A stretch of DNA of 64,000 bases from Propioniferax innocua. GTDB taxonomy: Bacteria > Actinomycetota > Actinomycetes > Propionibacteriales > Propionibacteriaceae. The notes beneath the pieces were generated by a model. It had not been told where the DNA came from. It worked only from the letters and a program-made list of their open reading frames with translations, and ran no database searches. The DNA lies in the NCBI RefSeq assembly GCF_006716235.1, contig NZ_VFOR01000001.1, positions 682,001 to 746,000 on the forward strand, in the 5' to 3' direction. Made by a program: the position numbers and the translations under genes. Positions 50,621 through 59,608 of this stretch are shown piece by piece. Position 1 is the first letter of the stretch. Each line of letters opens with the position of its first letter.

Positions 50621-52046
50621 ACACCCCTGCTCGGGCCACGGCACGGCGCTGCAACATGACCGCCACGACGACGCCCAACGACACCACCGCACCGGCCAGA
50701 TACGCGGCCCGGGCACCTGCCATGAGGGATGTCACCTGATCGGCGGCACCGGACCACCCCGCCCCCAGACTCAGCGCGGTCACGGCCAGAGCCGTGCCGG
50801 CTGCACCTGCGAGCTGCTGCAGCGTGTTGAGGATCGCGCTGCCGTGCGAGGTCAGACGCTGCTCGAGCGCACCGAGGGCATCGGAGAACAACGGCGTGAA
50901 CAGCAGGCCGAGCGAGACCATCAATGCCGTCTGCGTCACCACGATCATCCACAGGGCGGTCTGCGGGGTGTACAGCGTCATGGTCCAGGCGGCCGATGTC
51001 AGGCCCAGGGCGCCCGGCAGCACGAGCCACCGCGAGCCGAAGGCGTCGTACAGGCGCCCCACCACCTGCGACATCACAGCCATCGCCAGACCACCGGGAA
51101 GCATGACCAGCCCAGCCACGAGCGTCCCGTAGCCGTGCACATTCTGCAGGTAGATTGGCAGAACGATCATGGAACCGAACATGGCGAACATCGCCAACAG
51201 CATCGTCAACAGCGAGAAAGTGAAACGCGCCTCCAGGAACGGACGCAGATCAAGCAGCGGGGCACCGGAACGCTGCAGCACCAGCTGACGGCGCGTGAAC
51301 ACTCCGAGCGTGACCACGCCCACGGCCAATGCGACGAGCGCCTGGGCCAACGCATCGGGCTGTCCGGCGGCCTCCCCCAGCGTCGACAACCCCAGGACGG
51401 TGCTGCCGAACCCGACCGCGGAGAGCAACACCGAGGGAACGTCGAGCCGATCCCGCACCACTTCTCCGACATTTCTGACCATGACCAGCCCGACCACCAG
51501 GGACGCCACGCCCAGCGGCACCATCAGCGAGAACACCCAGCGCCATCCGAGCGTCTGCAGGATGAGTCCGGAGACGGTGGGCCCCAGTGCGGGGGCAGCC
51601 GCGATGACGACGCCTATCAGCCCCATCACCGCTCCCCTGCGCTGCACCGGCACCAGTGACATCACCGAGGTCATCAGCAACGGCAGCATCAACCCGGTGC
51701 CGCTCGCCTGGACGACGCGCCCGGCCAGAAGCGCCCAGAAGGTCGGCGCCGAAGCGGCCAGGACCGAGCCGCCGAGGAAGAGCGACAAGGAGGTGATGAA
51801 GACCTGCCGTGTCGTCAACCGTTGGAGGAGGTAACCGGTGGTGGGGATGACGACGGCGAGGGTCAGCATGAAACCTGTGGTGAGCCATTGTCCCGCGGCC
51901 GCAGTGACCTCGAAGCGTTCCATGATGACGGGCAACGCAACGACCAGCGTGGTCTCGTTGAGGATGAAGATGAAGGCGGACGCGATCATGAGGCTGAGGG
52001 CGATGACGACATCGCGGGGTATGACCACATCTGGTTGCTCGTTCAC
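50619..52046 (-). CDS. MFS multidrug exporter, DHA2 (EmrB-like)
   Basis: 475 residues, about fourteen helices. The DHA2 motifs include ETTLVVALPVI with the helix-1 acidic residue, GQWLTTGFMLTLAVVIPTTGYL in the region before motif A, and RVVQASGTGLMLPLLM (motif B). It probably exports drugs or toxic metabolites by proton antiport. It starts with GTG. Its stop codon overlaps the last two bases of rnpB on the opposite strand. Confidence 0.87.
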   Translation of the reverse strand: MNEQPDVVIPRDVVIALSLMIASAFIFILNETTLVVALPVIMERFEVTAAAGQWLTTGFMLTLAVVIPTTGYLLQRLTTRQVFITSLSLFLGGSVLAASAPTFWALLAGRVVQASGTGLMLPLLMTSVMSLVPVQRRGAVMGLIGVVIAAAPALGPTVSGLILQTLGWRWVFSLMVPLGVASLVVGLVMVRNVGEVVRDRLDVPSVLLSAVGFGSTVLGLSTLGEAAGQPDALAQALVALAVGVVTLGVFTRRQLVLQRSGAPLLDLRPFLEARFTFSLLTMLLAMFAMFGSMIVLPIYLQNVHGYGTLVAGLVMLPGGLAMAVMSQVVGRLYDAFGSRWLVLPGALGLTSAAWTMTLYTPQTALWMIVVTQTALMVSLGLLFTPLFSDALGALEQRLTSHGSAILNTLQQLAGAAGTALAVTALSLGAGWSGAADQVTSLMAGARAAYLAGAVVSLGVVVAVMLQRRAVARAGV

Positions 52047-52115
52047 CCATTCATGGTGACACCCCGACCCAACTCACGCTGCTCGATCGCATTACTGCGG
52101 GCCATGGGGCGGTAT

Positions 52116-52121
52116 TAGGAT
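52116..52121 (+). promoter_or_regulatory. -10 element TAGGAT, leaderless pepP
   Basis: TAGGAT is followed by 7 nt and the ATG at 52129. No Shine-Dalgarno. Confidence 0.5.
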
Positions 52122-52128
52122 CCCTTCC

Positions 52129-53577
52129 ATGAGTGAGGAACAGCCGTCCAAGCGTCAGCACACCTTCTCCGATGCCTTCGTGGAATTCATCCCCACTGGA
52201 TGGGAGGACGCCGACCTCTCGACGCCAGACCCCCTGCCGGCGAGCCATCACACCGCCGCGCGTCGGGAGAAGTTGAGCGCGATGTTCCCCGAGGACCGGC
52301 TCGTGATCCCGGCCGGCGGCTTCAAGGTACGCAGCAACGACACCGACTATCGCTTCCGTCCACACTCGGCCTTCGCCCATCTCACCGGGCTCGGCAGTGA
52401 CCGTGAGCCCGACGCCGTGCTGGTTCTGGAGCCCACCGACAAGGGGCATGACACCACGCTGTATTTCAAGCCCCGCGCTCCACGCACCGACCGAGAGTTC
52501 TATGCCGACTCCCGCTATGGCGAGATGTGGGTCGGACAGCGCGAGACCCTCGAGCAGATGGGCGCCATGACGCAGATGTCGGTGGCCCATATCGATGAGC
52601 TGGACGACGCACTGTCCAAGAATGCTTCGGCCACCACCTTCCGAGTCCTACGCGATGCCGACGCCGCCCTCACCGCACGCGTCGACGAACTGCGTGGGGA
52701 ACAGACCACCGAGGCGGACGCCGAGCTCGCCACCGCACTCTCGGAGCTCCGTCTGGTGAAGGACGACTTCGAGGCCGAGGAGCTGCGGGAGGCATGCCGC
52801 CGCACCGCCGAGGCGTTCGAAGCCGTCGTGGAGAACCTCCCCGAAGCCGTGCGGCGTGGCCGCGGTGAGCGCTGGGTCGAGGGGATCTTCGGGCTTCACG
52901 CCCGCCACGCCGGGAACGCCGTGGGCTACGACACCATCGCCGCGGCCGGCGACCATGCCTGCACCCTGCACTGGATCCGCAATGACGGTGATCTCACCGG
53001 CGACGAACTCATCCTCATCGACGCCGGCATCGAGCTGGATTCGCTCTACACCGCCGACATCACCCGCACCCTGCCGGTCAGTGGCGAGTTCACCGCCGAG
53101 CAGCGCCAGGTCTACGAGCTGGTGCTGGCCGCACAACAGGCCGGCATCGAGGCGGCCAAGCCCGGTGCGCATTTCCTGGACCCGCACCGTGCAGCGATCC
53201 GCGTCATCTGTGAGGGGCTGGCGCTGTGGGGCATCCTACCGGTCTCGGTCGAGGAAGCGCTGTCCGAAGAGGGCGGCCAGTGGCGTCGTTGGATGGTGCA
53301 CGGCACCTCGCATCACCTCGGTCTGGACGTGCACGACTGCGCCCGTGCGCGCCGCGAGTATCACCGAGATGGCACGTTGGAGCCCGGCATGGTCATCACG
53401 GTGGAGCCCGGCGTCTACTTCAAGCAGAACGACCTGCTCGTCCCCGAGCCGCTGCGCGGGATCGGCGTCCGCATCGAGGACGACATCCTCATCACCGCCG
53501 ACGGCAACGAAAACCTTTCAGCGATGCTGCCCCGTGATCCGGACGAGGTAGAGGCATGGATGGCGAAGCTCCTGTGA
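52129..53577 (+). CDS. pepP: Xaa-Pro aminopeptidase (aminopeptidase P)
   Basis: 482 residues. An N-terminal AMP_N domain (about 45-190, RPHSAFAHLTG) precedes the pita-bread M24 domain (about 230-475). Metal ligands are visible: Asp in LILIDAGIELDSLYTADITR (two), His in GTSHHLGLDVHD, Glu in ITVEPGVYF and Glu in GVRIEDDILIT. It removes N-terminal residues preceding proline. It overlaps the corA reading frame by 22 bp. Confidence 0.93.
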   Translation: MSEEQPSKRQHTFSDAFVEFIPTGWEDADLSTPDPLPASHHTAARREKLSAMFPEDRLVIPAGGFKVRSNDTDYRFRPHSAFAHLTGLGSDREPDAVLVLEPTDKGHDTTLYFKPRAPRTDREFYADSRYGEMWVGQRETLEQMGAMTQMSVAHIDELDDALSKNASATTFRVLRDADAALTARVDELRGEQTTEADAELATALSELRLVKDDFEAEELREACRRTAEAFEAVVENLPEAVRRGRGERWVEGIFGLHARHAGNAVGYDTIAAAGDHACTLHWIRNDGDLTGDELILIDAGIELDSLYTADITRTLPVSGEFTAEQRQVYELVLAAQQAGIEAAKPGAHFLDPHRAAIRVICEGLALWGILPVSVEEALSEEGGQWRRWMVHGTSHHLGLDVHDCARARREYHRDGTLEPGMVITVEPGVYFKQNDLLVPEPLRGIGVRIEDDILITADGNENLSAMLPRDPDEVEAWMAKLL

Positions 53578-54593
53578 CGAGCCCCGGAAGCCTCGAATCT
53601 CCAGAGAGCGTCGTCGCCTGGAGCCACTACCGCGACGGCGTCGCAACCGACTGCACCGACCTCACCGAAGCGGCCCGACTCGCCGCTGCCGATGACGGGT
53701 TCGTGTGGCTCGGCCTGGCCGATCCGACGAACAAGGACATGGTCCGGTTGGGGAAGGAGTTCAATCTCCACCCGCTGGCGATCGAGGACGCCGTCGAGGG
53801 CCACACGCGGTCCAAGCTCGAGTCCTTCTCCGGAACGCTGTTCCTCGTGATCTCCACGATCGCCTACATCGACCATGACCGGGATCAGATCGAATCCGAG
53901 ATCGTCTCGACCGGTCAGGTCATGGTGTTCGTCGGCAAGAACTTCGTGATGACGGTCCGACGCGGACGCCACTCCCAGCTCTCGGCCATGCGAGCACAGT
54001 TGGAGGCCAAACCCAAGCGTCTCTCCAAAGGCCCTCACGAGGTGCTGTATGCCGTCCTCGACAAGCTGATCGACGACTACCTGCTTGTGGTGCAGGCGTT
54101 CGAGGACGATGTGGAGGAGGTCGAGAGTGCGGTGTTCGGGCGTCCGTCGACGCACGACATCGACCGCGTGTACAACATCAAACGCGAGCTGATCGAGTTC
54201 AAGAAGGCCGTCTTCCCGCTGTCGATGCCGCTGCAATCATTGGCGACGCGGGACTACGACGTGGTTCCCACCGAGGCAAAGGCGTACTTTCGCGAACTGT
54301 CGGATCACCACACCATCGCCAAGGAATCCATCCAGTCATTCGATGAAGTGCTGACGTCGCTGTTGTCGGCGTCTCTGGCCCGAGCGAGTTTCGCTGACGG
54401 CCGTGACATGCGCAAGATCTCCGCGCTGGTCTCCCTCGTCGCAGTCCCGACCATGATCGCCGGTATCTATGGGATGAACTTCGATCACATGCCCGAGCTG
54501 CACTTTCGCTACGGCTACCACGCATCACTGGTGCTGATGGGGCTCAGCATGATCGGGCTGGTCATCTATTTCCGACGCAAGGGCTGGCTGTGA
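53556..54593 (+). CDS. corA: CorA-type magnesium/cobalt channel
   Basis: 345 residues from the ATG at 53556; the GTG at 53574, which overlaps the pepP stop as GTGA, is an alternative. A cytoplasmic alpha/beta domain and long stalk helix (about 160-290) lead to two C-terminal membrane helices. The pore signature YGMNFDHMPEL lies between them and the protein ends in the basic RRKGW tail. It carries divalent metal uptake as a pentamer. Translational overlap with pepP, itself a metalloenzyme, suggests one operon. Confidence 0.93.
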   Translation: MDGEAPVTSPGSLESPESVVAWSHYRDGVATDCTDLTEAARLAAADDGFVWLGLADPTNKDMVRLGKEFNLHPLAIEDAVEGHTRSKLESFSGTLFLVISTIAYIDHDRDQIESEIVSTGQVMVFVGKNFVMTVRRGRHSQLSAMRAQLEAKPKRLSKGPHEVLYAVLDKLIDDYLLVVQAFEDDVEEVESAVFGRPSTHDIDRVYNIKRELIEFKKAVFPLSMPLQSLATRDYDVVPTEAKAYFRELSDHHTIAKESIQSFDEVLTSLLSASLARASFADGRDMRKISALVSLVAVPTMIAGIYGMNFDHMPELHFRYGYHASLVLMGLSMIGLVIYFRRKGWL

Positions 54594-54609
54594 TGGGAGT
54601 GTGGCTGCG

Positions 54610-54852
54610 ATGAAGCGCATCATGATCCCGTTCGTGATGTTTCTCTCGACCGTGCTGGTCGGCACCGTGGCCATCGCGATCGCGCAGGACGCCATCGGGT
54701 GGGGCTGGTGGTGGGTCGTGCCGATGTCGGGCGGAATCATCCTCACGATCTTGATGTTCCGACTCTTGGTGCAGCGCGCTCTGGAACGGCAGAACGCCGA
54801 GGATCGACGCCTGGACGAGCTGGAACGGCAGAACCGCAAGCCCGGCGCCTGA
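54610..54852 (+). CDS. small two-helix membrane protein after corA
   Basis: 80 residues from the ATG at 54610 (GGGAG about 10 nt upstream; a GTG at 54601 is too close to it). Two hydrophobic helices, about 4-24 and 33-53, are followed by a charged amphipathic tail (RALERQNAEDRRLDELERQNR). Unrecognised family; probably co-transcribed with corA. Confidence 0.6.
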   Translation: MKRIMIPFVMFLSTVLVGTVAIAIAQDAIGWGWWWVVPMSGGIILTILMFRLLVQRALERQNAEDRRLDELERQNRKPGA

Positions 54853-54855
54853 CCT

Positions 54856-55383
54856 CTACTCGAAGAGCTTGGCCCGCGCCCCGGGCATCTCCATCAGCAG
54901 TTCCCTGGCACGTGCGGCGTGCTTGTGTTCGCAAAGGATCTCGAACCTCGTCGGCACGGTCTGGGTGATGGAGTTGAAATCGCGTCGCCCACCGGTGGCA
55001 GCGTAGGAGATCGCGCTCATGATGATGTTGAACACCACCGCGAGCCCGATCCCGAGGGCGAACACCGGCCCGAGCATGCCCGGCTCGGCGAAGAACGAGA
55101 ACAGCAGGCCGATCAGCAGGCCGGTGAAGACACCGTTCAACGCACCTCCTGCAATCACCGACCCCCAGCTACGGCGCCCGGTGACGCGCTCGATCAGCTT
55201 CAGGTCGGTGCCACAGATCATGAGGTTCTCGACCGGGAATCCCTTGTCGGAGAGGAAATCCACGGCCTTCTGGGCCTCGGCGTAGTCGTCATGCGTCGCG
55301 ACCGACTGCGGGAATTCGAGCTCCAATGACAGCGAGCCCATGCCCTGCCCGACGTTCCCACGTCCCATACCCGGCACGGCCAT
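54856..55383 (-). CDS. general stress protein 17M-like membrane protein
   Basis: 175 residues from the ATG at 55383, which shares one base with the upstream stop (TGATG). The N-terminal domain (DDYAEAQKAVDFLSDKGFPVENLMI) matches the general-stress 17M-type flavoprotein-like fold. It is followed by a glycine-rich membrane hairpin (GSVIAGGALNGVFTGLLIG and GPVFALGIGLAVVFNIIM), and a C-terminal strand (RFEILCEHKHAARARELL). The role is unknown; the family is actinobacterial. Confidence 0.75.
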   Translation of the reverse strand: MAVPGMGRGNVGQGMGSLSLELEFPQSVATHDDYAEAQKAVDFLSDKGFPVENLMICGTDLKLIERVTGRRSWGSVIAGGALNGVFTGLLIGLLFSFFAEPGMLGPVFALGIGLAVVFNIIMSAISYAATGGRRDFNSITQTVPTRFEILCEHKHAARARELLMEMPGARAKLFE

Positions 55384-56312
55384 CACTCCCCCATTCCGGC
55401 GGCTCGGCCCCGTGCGACCACCACGCGTGAAACCTTGATCGACGCCTCATCCACCATGTCGTCGTCGACGGTGATCGCACCCACCGCCCCTTGCACGCGT
55501 TCGGTGGCCGCAGCATAGGCATCCATGATGCGTCGAGCACGTTCGAACTCCTCGACGCTGGGGGTGAACGCCTCGTTGCCCAGGGCGATCTGGTCGGGGT
55601 GCAGCACCCATTTGCCGTCATAGCCGAGGGCGGACGCGCGTCCGGCGGAGACTCGAAAGCCCTCGCGGTCGCGGATCGCCACGTAGGGGCCATCGATGGC
55701 AGCGATCCCCGCAGCACGCGCGGCCACGATGATGCGCGTGTGCACATGATGAAAGGCGTCGGCGATGTCGTAACCGGCCGGTTGCCCGCCGATCGACAGA
55801 CTCGGCATCCCCATCGATGCGGCGAAATCCCCCGGTCCATACACAAGCGAAACCATCCGTGGACTCGCCTGGGCGATCTCATCCACGTGCACCAGCCCCT
55901 TGGCGTCCTCGATCTGCGCCTCGATACCGATACCGCCGACGGGCAGGTCGTGGTTGCGTTCCACCTGGGTGAGGAGGAGGTCGAGGGCACGCACATGATC
56001 GGCGCCGGTCACCTTGGGCAGCACGAGTGCGTCGATGTGGGCCCCGGCCCCGCCGACGACCTCGAGCACATCGGTGTACGTCCAGGCGGTGGACCAGTCG
56101 TTGACGCGGACGCTGACCCAGCCGGGCCGCCACTCCCCCGGCAATGCAGAGATGATCTTGATGCGGGCGTCCTGCTTCGCCGATGGGGCGACGGCGTCCT
56201 CCAGATCGAGGAACACACCATCGGCATCGGCGTCACGGGCCTTGGCGAGGAAACGGTCACTCGATCCGGGTACGGCGAGGATCGTGCGGCGGGCGATATC
56301 AGCGTCGATCAC
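55383..56312 (-). CDS. HpcH/HpaI aldolase family, CitE-like lyase
   Basis: 309 residues from a GTG. A TIM-barrel with DGVFLDLEDAVAPSAK carrying the metal-binding Asp/Glu, SVRVND, IEAQIEDAKGL with the catalytic-site Glu, YGPGDFAASMGM and KWVLHPDQI. This matches citrate lyase beta-like / malyl- or citramalyl-CoA lyases, which act alone without the alpha and gamma citrate-lyase subunits. The acyl-CoA substrate is not readable. It is divergent from the PRC/MgtE_N gene across 38 bp. Confidence 0.86.
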   Translation of the reverse strand: MIDADIARRTILAVPGSSDRFLAKARDADADGVFLDLEDAVAPSAKQDARIKIISALPGEWRPGWVSVRVNDWSTAWTYTDVLEVVGGAGAHIDALVLPKVTGADHVRALDLLLTQVERNHDLPVGGIGIEAQIEDAKGLVHVDEIAQASPRMVSLVYGPGDFAASMGMPSLSIGGQPAGYDIADAFHHVHTRIIVAARAAGIAAIDGPYVAIRDREGFRVSAGRASALGYDGKWVLHPDQIALGNEAFTPSVEEFERARRIMDAYAAATERVQGAVGAITVDDDMVDEASIKVSRVVVARGRAAGMGE

Positions 56313-56319
56313 GCTTCCA

Positions 56320-56325
56320 AGAGTA
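56320..56325 (-). promoter_or_regulatory. -10 element TACTCT, leaderless CitE-like gene
   Basis: TACTCT on the minus strand is followed by 7 nt and the GTG at 56312. Its partner promoter lies only 13 bp away on the other strand. Confidence 0.4.
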
Positions 56326-56338
56326 TTAGCTCCACAAG

Positions 56339-56344
56339 TAAGCT
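56339..56344 (+). promoter_or_regulatory. -10 element TAAGCT, leaderless PRC/MgtE_N gene
   Basis: TAAGCT is followed by 6 nt and the GTG at 56351. Together with the minus-strand hexamer it forms a compact divergent leaderless promoter. Confidence 0.45.
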
Positions 56345-56350
56345 TCCCGA

Positions 56351-57601
56351 GTGACCTCCAACAGCGCCATCTTCATCTCCCGCCTCCGCGGGCTCCGCGT
56401 GGTGGACGCCGATGGTGACACCATCGGCAAGGTCCGGGACGTCGTGATCCAGGTCCGTACCGGCGGACGTCCGCCCCGCGCCAAGGGCCTCGTCGTCGAG
56501 CTGTTCGCCCGGCAACGCATCTTCGTGAACATGGCCCGCGTGCATTCGATCGACGGCGTCCAGGTGGCCATCGAAGGCGTCATCAACACACGTCGGTTCC
56601 GACGCCATGAGGCCGAGACCCTCATCATCGACGATCTCTTCGACCGTGTCGTGCGCTGGCACCGCGACGGCAAGGACATGGTGGTGTTCGACATCGCCAT
56701 GACCCAGGTGCATCGCGGCGAGTGGGAACTGCAGGAGGTGGCTCTGCGCGACCGCACCACGCGCCGACTGGGGCGGCGTCCGCACGTGACCATCGTCGAC
56801 TGGTCCGAGGTCGATGTGCTCAGCCCGAATTCGCCGGAGCGTGAGACCGATCAGAAAGTAGCCGAGATCGAAGACATGCACGCCGCGGACGTGGCTCGCG
56901 AGCTGCACGACATGACCCCGCAGCGACGCATCGAGGTTGTCGCCGTGCTCGACGATGAAACCCTCGCCGATGCGATCGGCGAGATGCCCGATGACGACCA
57001 GGTGGCGCTCATCGCGGCCCTGGAGGTGGAGCGGGCCGCCGATCTGCTCGAGGAGATGGATCCCGACGATGCCGTCGACCTCATCAACGAGCTCGACGAC
57101 AGCACCGCAGAACTCCTGCTGGGCCGCATGGAACCCGACGAGGCCCAGGACGTCCGGCGCCTCATGGTCTACGACGACTACACCGCCGGTGGCCTGATGA
57201 CCCCCGAACCGGTGATCCTGGCTCCCGACGCCACCGTGGCCGATGCCCTGGCGAAGGTCCGTGAGGCCGAGGTCCCCCAAGCGCTGGCCTGCATGGTGCA
57301 CGTCACCCGTCCCCCACTGGAGACGCCGACGGGCCGCTACCTGGGCAGCGTCCACATCCAGCGGTTACTGCGCGAGCCACCTTCGACGTTGATCTCCCGC
57401 CTGGTCGACTCCGAGCTCGAGGCGCTCGAACCCCAGGCCGAACTCCAACAGATCTCCCGTTTCTTCGCCACCTACAACCTTGTGTGCGCACCGGTGGTGG
57501 ATGAACGTCGCCATCTCGTGGGAGCGGTCACCGTCGATGATGTGCTCGACCACATGCTTCCCGACGACTGGCGCGGCAAGCAGCTCGAGGAAGGTCAGTG
57601 A
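56351..57601 (+). CDS. PRC-barrel, MgtE_N and CBS domain protein
   Basis: 416 residues from a GTG. An N-terminal PRC-barrel (LRVVDADGDTIGKVRDVVI, about 12-80) and a second such segment precede an MgtE N-terminal superhelical domain (about 175-275, DMHAADVARELHDM, DDDQVALIAALE, LLEEMDPDDAVDLI) and two CBS motifs (about 285-405, YTAGGLMTPEP, LVGAVTVDDVLDHML). The MgtE membrane pore is missing, so it cannot be a channel alone. It may sense magnesium or nucleotide and regulate a partner, possibly CorA encoded nearby (inference). Confidence 0.87.
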   Translation: MTSNSAIFISRLRGLRVVDADGDTIGKVRDVVIQVRTGGRPPRAKGLVVELFARQRIFVNMARVHSIDGVQVAIEGVINTRRFRRHEAETLIIDDLFDRVVRWHRDGKDMVVFDIAMTQVHRGEWELQEVALRDRTTRRLGRRPHVTIVDWSEVDVLSPNSPERETDQKVAEIEDMHAADVARELHDMTPQRRIEVVAVLDDETLADAIGEMPDDDQVALIAALEVERAADLLEEMDPDDAVDLINELDDSTAELLLGRMEPDEAQDVRRLMVYDDYTAGGLMTPEPVILAPDATVADALAKVREAEVPQALACMVHVTRPPLETPTGRYLGSVHIQRLLREPPSTLISRLVDSELEALEPQAELQQISRFFATYNLVCAPVVDERRHLVGAVTVDDVLDHMLPDDWRGKQLEEGQ

Positions 57602-57604
57602 TCC

Positions 57605-58183
57605 ATGGCCGATACACGCAACACCAGCAGCGGCAGAAGCAAGAAGACCGGCGTCCGGCTCGACACCCCCGGCCGCAAGACCCGGCTCCTCCCCCCGCTG
57701 CGTATCGACGGTGATGAGTTCGGACGCTTCGCCGAGATGTTCGCGCGGTTCATGGGCACCGCACAGTTCCTGTTCTGGATGTCGGTGTTCATCGCGGTGT
57801 GGATCGGCTGGAACATCATCGGTCCTGCCGAATTCCAGTTCGACGAATATCCGTTCATCTTCCTGACGCTCATGCTCTCGCTGCAGGCGTCCTATGCCGC
57901 TCCCCTGATCCTTCTGGCGCAGAACCGCCAGGAGGCCCGTGACCGCATCGCGATCGAGACCGATCGCAAGGTGGCCGCCCAGTCACGGGCCGACATGGAG
58001 TTCCTGGCCCGAGAGCTTGCGTCGGCCCGTATGAACCTGGGCGAGATGGCCACGCGCGAGTTCATCCGTTCCGAGCTGAAGGAACTCGCCGAAGAAATGC
58101 GCCAGCAGGCGGAGAGCGAGCTCCGCGAGAAGATCGAGGCGGAGATCCGGGCGGAGCAGGAGCCCCGCCCGGACCGGACCTGA
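57605..58183 (+). CDS. DUF1003 membrane protein
   Basis: 192 residues, 3 bp after the previous stop. DUF1003 hallmarks are the two helices FLFWMSVFIAVWIGWNI and the following FIFLTLMLSLQASYAAPLILLAQNRQ, then a charged coiled tail (about 110-192). The pairing with a PRC/MgtE_N/CBS gene is common in Actinobacteria and suggests a shared, still undefined role in metal homeostasis. Confidence 0.88.
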   Translation: MADTRNTSSGRSKKTGVRLDTPGRKTRLLPPLRIDGDEFGRFAEMFARFMGTAQFLFWMSVFIAVWIGWNIIGPAEFQFDEYPFIFLTLMLSLQASYAAPLILLAQNRQEARDRIAIETDRKVAAQSRADMEFLARELASARMNLGEMATREFIRSELKELAEEMRQQAESELREKIEAEIRAEQEPRPDRT

Positions 58184-58185
58184 GC

Positions 58186-59448
58186 TCACGCGCTCGGCAA
58201 CAGCCAATCGTTCGGAGTGAACAGCTCCACGTGGACGCGGGATTCCCCCACGCCGAGGGCGCTCAACCGTTCGGTGACCGCCTGCAGGAATCCCGCCGGC
58301 CCACACAGATAGATCTCGGCATCACCAGCCACGTCCTCGGCGGTGAGTTCGACGCGCCCGGTCGAGACGCTGACACGCTCACCGACGAGCCCCTGCTTGG
58401 CGTCCGCGCCCTGCTCGAACCACAAGGACAAGGTGCTCCCACCGGCGATTCGCCCGACGAGCCCTGCCATCTCATCGACCAACGCGGCATCGGCACCGTC
58501 GATGTCGGCGTGGATCACCCGGGCCCGACGCTCCGGCTGGCGGTCCGCCAGATGATGCAGCATGCCGAGCATCGGCGTCGCACCGATTCCCGCGGAGACC
58601 AGGACGACAGGGGCGTCACTGCCGGTGTCCAACGTCAGATCCCCGTAGGGCAGGGTCACCTCCAGCTGGTCCCCGACCTTCAGGTTCTGATGCAGCCACG
58701 TGCTGACCTCGCCCTCGGGGGAGGCGTCGGACGCTTCGACACGCTTCACAGAGAAACGCCAGCGCCCGGTTCCCGGCGCCTCGGTGAGCGAATACTGACG
58801 CAGCTGCCGAGCACCATCGGCCATCGGGGCGCCCACGGAGATGTACTGACCGGGGAGGAACCCCGGCAGATCGCCATCGAGCCCTGAGAGAGTGAACGTG
58901 GTCACACTGGTGGATTCCTCGACGCGGTCCACGACCCTGGCCGTCCGGAACACATCACCTGGCTCGACGCCCGCCGCCTCGTAGAGCTCGGTCTCGAAAT
59001 CGATGAGCACCTTGGCCATGTTCCAGTAGACAGCGCTCCAGGCATCGGCAACCGGCGGGGTCACCGCATCCCCCAGCACCTCGCCGATCGCAGCCATGAG
59101 GTTCTCGTGGACGATCCCGTACTGATCCTCACAGATCCCGAGGGAAACATGCTTGTGCCCGATTCGCCCCAGCAGGTCCTTCGGCTCCGGGGCGTCGGGC
59201 GTCACCAACAGCGTGGCATAGGTGGCCACCGACGCCGCCAACGCCTTCTGCTGCGCGCCCTGAGCCTGGTTTCCGCGGTTGAAGGTGTCGCGCAACAGCT
59301 CGGGGTGCTGCGCGAACATCTTCGAGTAGAACAGGGGCGCGATCTGGTCGATGTGCTCCCCCACCACAGGGAGGGTGTCACGGATGATCTGCTCCTGCTC
59401 AGGCGTCAACGGGGCGCCGAGGCCGGGGGCGGGTGGCATGGTCGTCAT
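58186..59448 (-). CDS. hmp: flavohaemoprotein, nitric oxide dioxygenase
   Basis: 420 residues from the ATG at 59448 (AGGAG 5 nt upstream). A globin domain (about 10-145) with the proximal His in GHKHVSLGI, then an FAD-binding domain (about 160-260, RQYSLTE) and an NAD-binding domain (about 265-420, VLVSAGIGATPMLGML, IYLCGP). It converts nitric oxide to nitrate with oxygen and NAD(P)H. The upstream region is AT-rich, with TATATT at 59491-59496 as a candidate -10. It could detoxify nitric oxide made by the nitrite reductase in this window. Confidence 0.94.
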   Translation of the reverse strand: MTTMPPAPGLGAPLTPEQEQIIRDTLPVVGEHIDQIAPLFYSKMFAQHPELLRDTFNRGNQAQGAQQKALAASVATYATLLVTPDAPEPKDLLGRIGHKHVSLGICEDQYGIVHENLMAAIGEVLGDAVTPPVADAWSAVYWNMAKVLIDFETELYEAAGVEPGDVFRTARVVDRVEESTSVTTFTLSGLDGDLPGFLPGQYISVGAPMADGARQLRQYSLTEAPGTGRWRFSVKRVEASDASPEGEVSTWLHQNLKVGDQLEVTLPYGDLTLDTGSDAPVVLVSAGIGATPMLGMLHHLADRQPERRARVIHADIDGADAALVDEMAGLVGRIAGGSTLSLWFEQGADAKQGLVGERVSVSTGRVELTAEDVAGDAEIYLCGPAGFLQAVTERLSALGVGESRVHVELFTPNDWLLPSA

Positions 59449-59608
59449 GGTCACTCCTGATACTCGGAAACATAAACCACCACAAAGGCTAATATAAAAC
59501 TTGGAATCGATCACTTAACAGAGGTGTGACCCGCAAGCTGACACGTGGGATAAGGTGGCCTGCCGGGAATCGCACCCCGCACCGCAACCCGCACCGCAAG
59601 TAGGAGCC

